Positions 44,467 through 51,580 of a stretch of 64,000 nt of DNA are shown in pieces; the first letter of the stretch is position 1; each line of letters begins with the position of its first letter. A model generated the notes under the pieces. The model was not told the DNA's origin. It made no database searches and worked only from the letters and a program-made list of their open reading frames with translations. Location of the stretch: assembly GCF_012034205.1 (NCBI RefSeq), contig NZ_JAATEM010000030.1:1-64000 (forward strand). Reading direction: 5' to 3'. The position numbers and the translations under genes were made by a program. This DNA is from Streptomyces composti. Lineage in GTDB: Bacteria > Actinomycetota > Actinomycetes > Streptomycetales > Streptomycetaceae.

Positions 44467-44916
44467 ATGGAAAGTGATGCACTTGACCCGCGGGCGGCGC
44501 TGGAGCAGGTTCAGCGGGCCCGGAGCGGGATGAGCGTACGTGTGGGTTCGCCGTGGTGGCTGCACGTGGGGCTCGGCGTGCTTGTCGCTCAGCAGGTACT
44601 GGTGGGCGGACTGGGCGGCGGGAACTGGACGCTGCTGTCGTTCGCCGTGCTCGTCGCCGGCGCCGCGGTGCTGGTGGCGCTCGCCCGGCGCAGCACCGGT
44701 GTCACCGTCGCCGGCCCGCGCGGCCCCCGCAGCCGCCTGCTGATGGCGGCGCGGTTCGTGGCCGCGCTGGCGTGCATCTGGGGAGCCGGGCTCATCGGCG
44801 GTGAAGGCATCGCCGTGCTCGTCGCGATCGTGGCGCTGCCGCTCACGGCGCTGCTCGGAGCCGCGTACGACGCCGCACTGCGCCTCGACATCGCCGAAGG
44901 GCACCCTGCCGCATGA
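44467..44916 (+). CDS. small membrane protein, paired with downstream winged-helix gene
   Basis: 149 aa with a 30-residue cytoplasmic N-terminus, then four hydrophobic segments (WWLHVGLGVLVAQQVLVGGLG, WTLLSFAVLVAGAAVLVAL, FVAALACIWGAGLIGG, IAVLVAIVALPLTALLGAA). Start ATG 44467; a TATGTT -10-like box lies 10 bp upstream, so the mRNA may be leaderless. It overlaps the regulator by four bases (ATGA). The pair is a common Streptomyces layout of sensor-like membrane protein and winged-helix regulator; function unknown. Confidence 0.75.
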   Translation: MESDALDPRAALEQVQRARSGMSVRVGSPWWLHVGLGVLVAQQVLVGGLGGGNWTLLSFAVLVAGAAVLVALARRSTGVTVAGPRGPRSRLLMAARFVAALACIWGAGLIGGEGIAVLVAIVALPLTALLGAAYDAALRLDIAEGHPAA

Positions 44917-45245
44917 CCGCCGAACCGAGATTCGACGAGGTCATCCACGCGCCCCACAGGCTGCGCATCTGTGCCGCGCTCGCGGCGGCCTCGGAGACCG
45001 AGTTCTCGGTGCTGCGCGAGCTGCTCGGGGTCTCCGACCCCGTCCTCAGCAAGCACCTGCGCACCTTGCAGGACGCCGGTTACGTCGCCCTCACCAAACC
45101 GACCGGCCGGGGCGGCCGCGTCCGCACCTGGGTCGGCCTCACCGGGAAGGGACGGCACGCTCTCCAGGCCCATGTCGCAGAGCTTCGCCGGCTCACGGAC
45201 CACCTGCCCGCCGAGTCGTCCGGGCCATCCACGGCGCCGGGGTGA
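44913..45245 (+). CDS. winged-helix transcriptional regulator (MarR-like, HTH_34 type)
   Basis: 110 aa. Single winged helix: FDEVIHAPHRLRICAALAAASETEFSVLRELLGVSDPVLSKHLRTLQDAGYVALTK then a basic wing GRGGRVRTWVGLTGKGRHAL. ATG 44913 overlaps the membrane gene. Likely a small DNA-binding repressor for this pair. Target unknown. Confidence 0.82.
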   Translation: MTAEPRFDEVIHAPHRLRICAALAAASETEFSVLRELLGVSDPVLSKHLRTLQDAGYVALTKPTGRGGRVRTWVGLTGKGRHALQAHVAELRRLTDHLPAESSGPSTAPG

Positions 45246-45428
45246 CCGGCGCTCGTACGCGTTCGGAGACACAAAACGCACATCGGCTCGCACCGTGGCA
45301 GCCGCTGCCGGCTCGGGCGATCGCCGCCGCCGATCACTGATGTGCCACTAATCTGACGCGCCGTGTGCCCGCCCTCGGGAGGGCGCGCCAGTGATCCAGT
45401 GATCCACCAACGGCATTGCGGAGATGAT

Positions 45429-46505
45429 GTGTTCGGCAAGCATGCACGACGAGCACTACACAGTGGCGTCCTCCTGCTCGCCCTCGCTCTGACAGCGGGC
45501 TGCGGCGGCGACGGTGAAGGCGACGGCGGCGGGGGGTCGTGGGCGCAGCCGGGCGGCGACGCGACGCAGGAAGGGACCTCGGGTGCGAAGCCCTCGGGCC
45601 CCCTCTACACCGACAAGACGGCGACACTCAGCAACGCCTGGGCCGTCAAGCGTGGTTGCCCGACGTCCGTCTACCTCGAGTTCAGGGACGACGGGCCGCA
45701 CGTCACGGACTCCCCGGCGAAGGACCATCCGCAGGACGACGGAGGCACCTGGCCCTCGATCAGGTGGATCCCCCCGTGCAGCGCCCCGTCGAAGCCGGTG
45801 CTCTACTTCGACGACCCGGTCGCCAAGGTCTCCGGATCGCAGACCCCGTCGAGCTGCCGGGCCGACATCCGGAACGCGCTGGGCGACGGCTCCTGGCTGG
45901 ACGCCTACAGCGGGCGCAACCTGGCGGCGGGCGACGAGTTCTGCACGGAATTCGAGGAGCACAGGCAGGTGGTCCACTTCCGGGTCACGAAGGTGTCCGG
46001 CACGCCGGCCCGCGAGATCGACTGGTCCGTCTCCGCGTGGCGCACCCCGGACGAGCCGGCGAAGAAGGAGTCCTACGACGAACCGGTCTACAAGGACCTG
46101 CCCCTCACCCTGAGCGAGGAGGCCTCGGAGGCGAACGACTGCGCGGTCGGGCACGCCAGCGTGTTCTCGAAGTCGCCGATCCTCAAGTACGTCAAGGGCT
46201 CGATGGCGGACGCGGACATCCTCTACTTCCCGGACTGCCTGAGCTCCCCGAAGATCCGCTTCGGGGAACGCACGACACCGGTGGACGGTGACGTGGGAGC
46301 GTCCGCCTGCGTGGACGCCGTCGCCAACGCGGCGGAGAACACGGGTGACCTGGAGCTGTCCGAGCTGAAGGCGGGGCAGCGGTACTGCTCCTTCAGCAGC
46401 GATCGGGACGCGGTCGCCCTGATCAAGGTGGTAGAGCTGACCACCGGGCCTTCCGCGTCGGTGAAGTTCTCGGTGACGAGCTGGAAGGTGCCCGAACCTC
46501 AGTAG
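45429..46505 (+). CDS. secreted lipoprotein, unknown function
   Basis: 358 aa. Signal peptide with lipobox LTAGC at about residues 19-23, then a Gly-rich linker GGDGEGDGGGGS and a Cys-containing mature domain (Cys at spaced positions such as RGCPTS, WIPPCS, PSSCRAD, EFCTEFEE). It seems to hold two repeats of one domain (Cys-rich WxxP...). Start GTG 45429 has GGAG six bases upstream. No family recognised. Confidence 0.75.
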   Translation: MFGKHARRALHSGVLLLALALTAGCGGDGEGDGGGGSWAQPGGDATQEGTSGAKPSGPLYTDKTATLSNAWAVKRGCPTSVYLEFRDDGPHVTDSPAKDHPQDDGGTWPSIRWIPPCSAPSKPVLYFDDPVAKVSGSQTPSSCRADIRNALGDGSWLDAYSGRNLAAGDEFCTEFEEHRQVVHFRVTKVSGTPAREIDWSVSAWRTPDEPAKKESYDEPVYKDLPLTLSEEASEANDCAVGHASVFSKSPILKYVKGSMADADILYFPDCLSSPKIRFGERTTPVDGDVGASACVDAVANAAENTGDLELSELKAGQRYCSFSSDRDAVALIKVVELTTGPSASVKFSVTSWKVPEPQ

Positions 46506-46530
46506 CGGCCGGCCCGCGGGCTGGGGCGGT

Positions 46531-46582
46531 CGCCTGCGCGCGGCCGGCCGCGGGCAGGCGCCTGTGGCGCCGTTGCGGCGCC
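46531..46582. terminator. two hairpins between convergent genes
   Basis: 46531-46545 pairs with 46546-46560 (14 of 15 bases), and 46566-46572 with 46576-46582 (GGCGCCG/CGGCGCC). They lie between the 3' ends of the lipoprotein (+) and ribbon-helix-helix gene (-) and can stop transcription from either. Confidence 0.65.
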
Positions 46583-46610
46583 GTCTTCGGAAGTGGCCGC
46601 TCCAGCCCGC

Positions 46611-46841
46611 CTACACGATGTGAACGCGTTCGTAGTCGCCGCTCGGGCTGCGGAGCATGACGTCGTTCCCCTTCGCCATGCGCTCCTCCAGGAACGCATA
46701 GATCTGCACCGCCCTGTTGATCACGTCCGTCTTGGTGAGTCCCGTCGCGTCCACCAGCTTGCTGATCGCGTCCACCGCCGGCGGCACCAGCGTGACCGAG
46801 TACCGCTCATTGCCCTGCGGACGGCTCTTGACCGGGGTCAT
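46611..46841 (-). CDS. ribbon-helix-helix (CopG/ParD-like) protein
   Basis: 76 aa. RHH fold: N-terminal beta strand RYSVTLVPPAVDAISKLVDATGLTKTDVINRAVQIYAFLEERMAKG, then a short basic-acidic tail DVMLRSPSGDYERVHIV. ATG 46841 has a strong GGAGGAGGTG ribosome site. Dimers of this fold bind direct or inverted repeats, and the region just upstream has such repeats. There is no adjacent toxin gene of any known family. It may regulate itself and the opposite gene set. Antitoxin or regulator cannot be told apart. Confidence 0.82.
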   Translation of the reverse strand: MTPVKSRPQGNERYSVTLVPPAVDAISKLVDATGLTKTDVINRAVQIYAFLEERMAKGNDVMLRSPSGDYERVHIV

Positions 46842-46911
46842 ACGCACCTCCTCCCTGGTTGTCGCGCTCGGATCCCGGTGCCCTCTGCACCTGCCGCGAG
46901 CACGAAGACGA

Positions 46912-46957
46912 CCACTACTGCATCCACTACTGCACCCATACTGCATCCATACTGCAA
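46912..46957. repeat. four tandem iterons, 12/12/11/11 bp
   Basis: Units: CCACTACTGCAT (46912-46923), CCACTACTGCAC (46924-46935), CCATACTGCAT (46936-46946) and CCATACTGCAA (46947-46957). All contain ACTGCA. They are AT-richer than surroundings and sit between the divergently oriented RHH gene and the mini-ORF; a probable multi-site operator. Confidence 0.75.
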
Positions 46958-46962
46958 CGAGT

Positions 46963-46993
46963 AGGTGCAAAAATGCACCTGGGATGCTACCGT
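46963..46993. promoter_or_regulatory. 18-bp palindrome and extended -10
   Basis: AGGTGCA AAAA TGCACCT (46963-46980) is an inverted repeat whose arms again have TGCA. TGCTACCGT (46986-46993) looks like an extended -10, and GTGCAA at 46966 would be the -35 at 17 bp, so the palindrome covers the -35 of the rightward promoter. A second 17-bp palindrome, CGCAGGCGTCGCCTGCG, is at 47001-47017. Confidence 0.6.
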
Positions 46994-47040
46994 CACCACA
47001 CGCAGGCGTCGCCTGCGAAGACGTTCCGAGAGGAGCAGCC

Positions 47041-47076
47041 ATGGTCAACGTCCGACCCCGCCCGGTGCCGGTCTAG
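47041..47076 (+). CDS. 11-codon ORF, candidate leader peptide
   Basis: ATG at 47041 encodes MVNVRPRPVPV and stop TAG. It has a GAGAGGAG ribosome site 6 bases upstream, strong enough for translation. It is 24 nt downstream of a palindrome in a probable mRNA leader. RPRPVP may stall ribosomes. It is too short to be certain and may be incidental. Confidence 0.4.
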   Translation: MVNVRPRPVPV

Positions 47077-47170
47077 GTAGGACGCCTGGACCAGGGCCCG
47101 GGCCGTGGAGCCGGCTGATTGCTGGGCAGGGCGCCCAGAAGCTGACGAGCCGGTTCCGACAGCGCCTTTG

Positions 47171-47482
47171 ATGAGTACCCATGAGGTCTTCCCGTCCAGC
47201 AGCAGTGAGGAACCGAGCGCTGCTGCCTACGTCAAGATCACGACCACGCGCAATGGTCCGGCATTCGCCGCGTCCGTGCCGGCGAAGGAGGCGGGCCGGC
47301 TGCTGGAGACGAGTCACCTCGTGTTCAGCATCTCGGGAACGGTGATCGCACCCCCCGCCATGGCCAAGGCCGTGGAGGTGGCCGGCCTCGGAATGCCGTG
47401 GCAGATGACCGCCGCCCTGCTCGCCCTGGCAGCCGCGCTGCCACTCACCTGCTACCTGGCGGCCCTTCGCCGCCGAGTGTGA
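47171..47482 (+). CDS. small hypothetical membrane protein
   Basis: 103 aa, acid/Ser-rich lead, then a hydrophobic stretch LVFSISGTVIAPPAM and the C-terminal helix MTAALLALAAALPLTCYLAALRRR with a basic end. No family recognised. Codon pattern is moderately G/C in third position. ATG 47171 has no clear ribosome site; GTG 47105 is possible. It is followed 8 bp later by an excellent terminator, which supports a real transcript. It may be read from the same promoter as the 11-codon ORF. Confidence 0.55.
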   Translation: MSTHEVFPSSSSEEPSAAAYVKITTTRNGPAFAASVPAKEAGRLLETSHLVFSISGTVIAPPAMAKAVEVAGLGMPWQMTAALLALAAALPLTCYLAALRRRV

Positions 47483-47489
47483 CATCACC

Positions 47490-47522
47490 AGAGCCCGCCC
47501 TGTTCAGGGCGGGCTCTTCTTC
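47490..47522 (+). terminator. intrinsic terminator
   Basis: AGAGCCCGCCCTG (47490-47502) pairs with CAGGGCGGGCTCT (47505-47517), then TCTTCTT. Very strong form, just after the 103-aa gene. Confidence 0.9.
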
Positions 47523-47559
47523 GGTGCACGGACTCCTCACCAGGGCCGGCAATTCACCG

Positions 47560-47606
47560 GAGTGAGTGCTCACTCATTGACGGAGTGAGCACTCACTCCG
47601 TACTCT
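47560..47606 (+). promoter_or_regulatory. double TetR operator over promoter
   Basis: Two palindromes: GAGTGAGTGCTCACTC (47560-47575) and CGGAGTGAGCACTCACTCCG (47581-47600). The second lies exactly between a -35 box TTGACG (47577-47582) and -10 box TACTCT (47601-47606) with an 18-base spacer. They precede a TetR gene and indicate autorepression. Confidence 0.8.
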
Positions 47607-47655
47607 CGGCGCATCCAAGGAACAAGAGAGCACGCGACGCCGCCGCGCGCCCGCC

Positions 47656-48273
47656 ATGTCGCCGGAGCAGCGTCGCGAGATGATCATCCGGACGGCCATC
47701 CCGCTGATCGCCGAGTACGGCGCCGCGGTGACCACCGCGAAGATCGCCCGTGCCGCGGGCATCGGAGAGGGCACGATCTTCCGGGTCTTCGCCGACAAGG
47801 ACGAGTTGCTGCAGGCCTGTGTGTCCCAGGCGCTCTCCCCCGACGACGCGATCCGCGAGCTCGACGCGATCGACCCCGCCCTGCCCCTGGCCGAACGGCT
47901 CGCGGAGGCCGCCGAGGCGCTGCAGGCACACATGTCCCGCATGGGCGCGATCATCGGGTCGCTGGGCCATCACGGCGGCAAGCATCCGGGCACGATGCGC
48001 GGTGCGGGCCGCGAGGAGTCGGTGGCCCGCATCCGAGCGGCCCTGGTGGAGCTGCTCGAGCCCGACCGGGCGGCCCTGCGCCGGTCGCCCGAGCAGATCG
48101 CGGCCCTGTTCTTCGGTCTGCTGTTCGTCCAGCCGCGCGTGGAGGACAAGCCCGCTCTGGCCCCTCAGGAGCTGGCGGAGGTCTTCCTGCACGGGGCGCT
48201 GTCGGACCGCGGCAGGGCCGGGGACAAGGACGCCGACGAGGGCGACGGCGACGGCAGGGGAGGCAATCAGTGA
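47656..48273 (+). CDS. TetR family transcriptional regulator
   Basis: 205 aa. N-terminal HTH: MSPEQRREMIIRTAIPLIAEYGAAVTTAKIARAAGIGEGTIFRVFADKDELL; the C-terminal part is a ligand domain ending in a Gly/Asp-rich tail. ATG 47656 is the only canonical start. In frame upstream (47614-47655) lie codons for SKEQESTRRRRAPA, which look like a family N-terminus, but they have no ATG, GTG or TTG; the first start may be non-canonical. It overlaps the next gene by four bases. Its operator is in the promoter. Confidence 0.87.
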   Translation: MSPEQRREMIIRTAIPLIAEYGAAVTTAKIARAAGIGEGTIFRVFADKDELLQACVSQALSPDDAIRELDAIDPALPLAERLAEAAEALQAHMSRMGAIIGSLGHHGGKHPGTMRGAGREESVARIRAALVELLEPDRAALRRSPEQIAALFFGLLFVQPRVEDKPALAPQELAEVFLHGALSDRGRAGDKDADEGDGDGRGGNQ

Positions 48274-48683
48274 GCGCGCGGAGGAGGCGTCGTCTCGGGG
48301 TGACTGCCCTGGCCGTCCTGGCCCCCCTTCTGGTGTGGGTGATAGCGGATCCGCTGGCGGGGCATTCGCTGCGGATCACGGACGGTGAGGAGACGCTCGA
48401 CATCGGTGCCGTGCCGGTGGCGTTCGTGGGGCTGCTCGCGTCACTGCTGGGGTGGGGTCTGCTGGCCGTCCTGGAGCGGTTCACGGCTCGGCGGGCCCGG
48501 ACCATCTGGACCGTGGTGGCAGGCGCCGTGCTGCTGTTGTCCTTCCTGCCGCTGACCGGCGGTGGCATGGACGGCGGCACCCGGTTCTCGCTGGCGGTCA
48601 TGCATGTGGCGGTGGCCGCGGTGCTGATCCCGGGGTTCGCCGGCCGGTCCGCAGACTCCCGGGCAGGGAGGCGGGCCGGGTAA
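48270..48683 (+). CDS. DUF6069 family membrane protein
   Basis: 137 aa with four hydrophobic helices: VTALAVLAPLLVWVIADPLAG, VAFVGLLASLLGWGLLAVLE, TIWTVVAGAVLLLSFLPLTGG, FSLAVMHVAVAAVLIPGFA. GTG 48270 overlaps the TetR stop (GTGA), so it is cotranscribed and coregulated. The TetR-DUF6069 pair is common in Actinobacteria; function unknown. Confidence 0.78.
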   Translation: MSARRRRRLGVTALAVLAPLLVWVIADPLAGHSLRITDGEETLDIGAVPVAFVGLLASLLGWGLLAVLERFTARRARTIWTVVAGAVLLLSFLPLTGGGMDGGTRFSLAVMHVAVAAVLIPGFAGRSADSRAGRRAG

Positions 48684-48721
48684 CGGTCGGCTGCACGCGT
48701 GCGGCGACGGCGCGGACAGCA

Positions 48722-48762
48722 CCGAGCCCCCGCCCCGAAGTCGCTTCGGGGCGGGGGCTCGG
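48722..48762. terminator. bidirectional hairpin terminator
   Basis: Perfect 19-bp stem (48722-48740 with 48744-48762) with a 3-nt loop, between the convergent DUF6069 gene and cdsA. Confidence 0.88.
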
Positions 48763-48823
48763 ACGTGCGGGTTCAGACGGGCTGACGGGTCAGACGTGCC
48801 GCGGGTTCCGGCGTGCCGCGGGT

Positions 48824-49948
48824 TCAGCTGCCCACGAAGACCACCAGCAGGAGCCAGACGACCGGGGCCGTCGGCAGGAGGGAGTCGAGCCGGTCCATGA
48901 TGCCGCCGTGGCCGGGCAGCAGGGTGCCCATGTCCTTGATGCCGAGGTCCCGCTTGATCATGGACTCGCCCAGGTCGCCCAGGGTGGCGCTGGCGGCGAC
49001 CGCGAGGCCGAGCAGCAGGCCCTGCCACCAGGTGCCGTCGTCGATCAGGAACTGCAAGCACAGCGCACCCACGACCATCGCGAAGGCGACCGCGCCCAGC
49101 AGGCCCTCGCGGGTCTTTCCGGGGCTGATCCGCGGGGCGAGCTTGTGCTTGCCGAAGCGCCAGCCGACCGCGTAGGCGCCGGTGTCGCTGACCACGGTGA
49201 GCAGCAGGAAGGTCAGCACCCGCCAGGGACCGTCGTCCGCGGTGAGCATCATGGCGACGAAGGTGGCGAGGAACGGCACGTAGAACGCGGCGAACACGCC
49301 CGCGGTGACGTCCTTGAGGTAGCCCTCGGGCGGCTGCGTCATCCGCCAGACCAGCACGGCCAGCGCGGTGAGCGCCATGGCGATCCAGGCGCCCTCGGCG
49401 CCCCGGACGTATCCGGCGATCACCATGGCCGCGCCGCCGAGGGCGAGCGGCACCAGCGGCGCCTTGATGCCCTTGCGCTCCTCCAGCCGCTTGGTCAGCT
49501 CCCACAGGCCCACCACCACGGCCACGGCGATGACGCCGACGAAGACGGCCTTCACCACGAACAGCGACGCGACGATCACGGCGCCGAGACCGACGCCGAC
49601 CCCTATCGCCGCGCCCAGGTCGCGCCCGGCGCTCTTCTTCTGCGGCTGGGGCGCCGGCTGCGGGGCGTCGGACATGGGCTCCGGATTCTGCGGCACCTCC
49701 CCGGTGCGGGAGCGCGCCTGCGTCGTCTCGTCTCGGAACAGGGGGCCGCTCAGCCGAGTGGCCCCCAGTTCCGCATCCTGGTCGTCGCCGTGCGCGGGCA
49801 CGTCGTCCACGAAGGGCAGAGGGCGGGTCTGCTGCGCGTTGTGCGCATCGTACGCGGGACCCGCCGGGACAGCCCCCTGGGCGGGCCCCTGGTCGGACGG
49901 CCCCCAGTACCCGGGCTGCGGCGGCGTCCCCCAGGAAGAGTCGTTCAT
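48824..49948 (-). CDS. cdsA: phosphatidate cytidylyltransferase
   Basis: Makes CDP-diacylglycerol from phosphatidate and CTP for phospholipid synthesis. The family signature SMIKRDLGIKDMGTLLPGHGGIMDR lies near the C-terminus, with the Asp pair that binds metal. The first 100 residues are a Pro/Gln-rich cytoplasmic tail typical of Actinobacteria; the rest has eight helices. 374 aa. Its ATG overlaps the frr stop by one base, so they are coupled. Confidence 0.95.
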   Translation of the reverse strand: MNDSSWGTPPQPGYWGPSDQGPAQGAVPAGPAYDAHNAQQTRPLPFVDDVPAHGDDQDAELGATRLSGPLFRDETTQARSRTGEVPQNPEPMSDAPQPAPQPQKKSAGRDLGAAIGVGVGLGAVIVASLFVVKAVFVGVIAVAVVVGLWELTKRLEERKGIKAPLVPLALGGAAMVIAGYVRGAEGAWIAMALTALAVLVWRMTQPPEGYLKDVTAGVFAAFYVPFLATFVAMMLTADDGPWRVLTFLLLTVVSDTGAYAVGWRFGKHKLAPRISPGKTREGLLGAVAFAMVVGALCLQFLIDDGTWWQGLLLGLAVAASATLGDLGESMIKRDLGIKDMGTLLPGHGGIMDRLDSLLPTAPVVWLLLVVFVGS

Positions 49949-50505
49949 CAGACCTCGAGCAGCTCTGCTTCCTTGTGCTTCAGGAGCTCGTCCACCTGGG
50001 CGACGTACTTGTGGGTGGTGTCGTCCAGCTCCTTCTCCGCTCGGCGGCCCTCGTCCTCGCCGATCTCGCCGTCCTTGACCATCTTGTCGATGGCGTCCTT
50101 GGCCTTGCGGCGCACCGAGCGGATGGACACCTTGGCGTCCTCGCCCTTGGCCTTGGCGACCTTGATGTACTCGCGACGGCGCTCCTCGGTCAGCTCGGGG
50201 AACACCACCCGGATGATGTTGCCGTCGTTGCTCGGGTTGACGCCGAGGTCCGAGTCGCGGATCGCCTGCTCGATGTTGCGCAGCGCGCTCTTGTCGAAGG
50301 GCGTCACCACGGCCATGCGCGGCTCGGGCACGGAGAACGAGGCCAGCTGGTTGATCGGCGTCGGTGCACCGTAGTAGTCGGCCACGATCTTGTTGAACAT
50401 CGCCGGGTGCGCACGACCGGTGCGGATCGCGGCGAAGTCCTCCTTGGCGACCACGACGGCCTTCTCCATCTTCTCCTCGGCCTCGAGGAGGGTCTCTTCG
50501 ATCAC
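49948..50505 (-). CDS. frr: ribosome recycling factor
   Basis: Splits the post-termination ribosome with EF-G. All 185 residues align with the family: AAIRTGRAHPAMFNKIVADYYGAPTPINQLASF and VRVVFPELTEERRREYIKVAK. Start GTG 50505, second of a GTG pair, with AGGAG six bases before. Last but one in the rpsB-tsf-pyrH-frr-cdsA string. Confidence 0.96.
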   Translation of the reverse strand: MIEETLLEAEEKMEKAVVVAKEDFAAIRTGRAHPAMFNKIVADYYGAPTPINQLASFSVPEPRMAVVTPFDKSALRNIEQAIRDSDLGVNPSNDGNIIRVVFPELTEERRREYIKVAKAKGEDAKVSIRSVRRKAKDAIDKMVKDGEIGEDEGRRAEKELDDTTHKYVAQVDELLKHKEAELLEV

Positions 50506-50634
50506 CACTTGCTCCTGCGTGTCTTGAGTAGGCCCGGCTGCGGTTCCGTTGTCTCGGCGGCGGCCGGCTGCGTCGCGTCTTCTTTCTGCACGGTTCCCGA
50601 CCGGCGGGCCATTGTCCACCCCCGGCCGGGGTGA

Positions 50635-51393
50635 TCAGCCGCGGCTGACCTGGTCACCCACCAGCGTGCCGATCTTCTCACCCTTGACCGCGCGCGCGAT
50701 ATTGCCCTCCGCGAGCAGTTCGAAGACGACGATCGGGAGATTGTTGTCGCGGCACAGGGTGACCGCCGTGGCGTCGGCGACCTTCAGGTCGCGGGTGATG
50801 ACCTCCCCGTAGCCGAGGTGGTCGAACTTGACCGCGTCGGGGTTGGTCTTCGGGTCGGAGTCGTACACCCCGTCCACGCCGTTCTTGCCCATGAGCAGCG
50901 CCTCGGCGTCGATCTCCAGGGCGCGCTGGGCGGCGGTGGTGTCGGTGGAGAAGTACGGCATGCCCATACCGGCGCCGAAGATGACCACGCGGCCCTTCTC
51001 CAGGTGCCGGACGGCACGCAGCGGGATGTAGGGCTCGGCGACCTGCCCCATGGTGATCGCGGTCTGCACCCGGCAGTCCACGCCCTCCTTCTCCAGGAAG
51101 TCCTGGAGGGCGAGGCAGTTCATCACGGTGCCGAGCATGCCCATGTAGTCGGAGCGGGCGCGGTCCATGCCGCGCACCTGGAGTTCGGCGCCGCGGAAGA
51201 AGTTCCCGCCGCCGATGACGATCGCGATCTGTGCGCCGTCGCGGACCACGGCAGCGATCTCGCGTGCGATGGCGTGCACCACGTCGGGGTCGACGCCCAG
51301 TCCCCCGCCACCGGAGAACGCCTCTCCGGACAGCTTCAGCAGAAACCGGCCGCGTACTTTGCCGTCGTCGCTCTTCTCAGCCTTGGTGGTCAT
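50635..51393 (-). CDS. pyrH: UMP kinase
   Basis: Phosphorylates UMP to UDP. Motifs LLKLSGEAF near the N-terminus, IVIGGGNFFRGAEL, GTVMNCLALQDFLE and DGVYDSDPKTNPDAVKF. 252 aa, slightly longer at the N-terminus than E. coli PyrH. ATG 51393 has AGAGGCGGA upstream. Downstream of a 15-bp hairpin. Confidence 0.96.
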   Translation of the reverse strand: MTTKAEKSDDGKVRGRFLLKLSGEAFSGGGGLGVDPDVVHAIAREIAAVVRDGAQIAIVIGGGNFFRGAELQVRGMDRARSDYMGMLGTVMNCLALQDFLEKEGVDCRVQTAITMGQVAEPYIPLRAVRHLEKGRVVIFGAGMGMPYFSTDTTAAQRALEIDAEALLMGKNGVDGVYDSDPKTNPDAVKFDHLGYGEVITRDLKVADATAVTLCRDNNLPIVVFELLAEGNIARAVKGEKIGTLVGDQVSRG

Positions 51394-51429
51394 GGTCGGA
51401 TTCCGCCTCTTTCACGTGTTGCACATACA

Positions 51430-51480
51430 AGGAGGCCATTGCCGGTCAGGGTTTCGCATCCCGTGCGGCAATGGCCTCCT
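51430..51480 (-). terminator. 15-bp hairpin between tsf and pyrH
   Basis: AGGAGGCCATTGCCG (51430-51444) pairs perfectly with its complement at 51466-51480 around a 21-nt loop. It lies 37 bp before the pyrH start and about 100 bp after tsf. It may end the tsf transcript or reduce read-through to pyrH. Confidence 0.65.
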
Positions 51481-51580
51481 CGTCAGATCTGCTGTCGTCC
51501 CGCACGCGCAGGTGCGTGACGCCGTGTCCGGACGACTGCTGACGACCCTATCGGGGCCGAGCGTCCGTCGCGGTACGGAC

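Noticed and set aside
43956..44477. Alternative frame with ATG 44048 behind GGAGGA
   Set aside because: After the first codons the frame turns His/Arg-rich with poor third positions, while the frame of the 104-aa protein keeps G/C thirds.
46859..47080. Cys/His-rich 73-codon plus frame that looks like a zinc peptide
   Set aside because: Its CHY pattern comes from the ACTGCA repeats. No ribosome site; probable non-coding operator.
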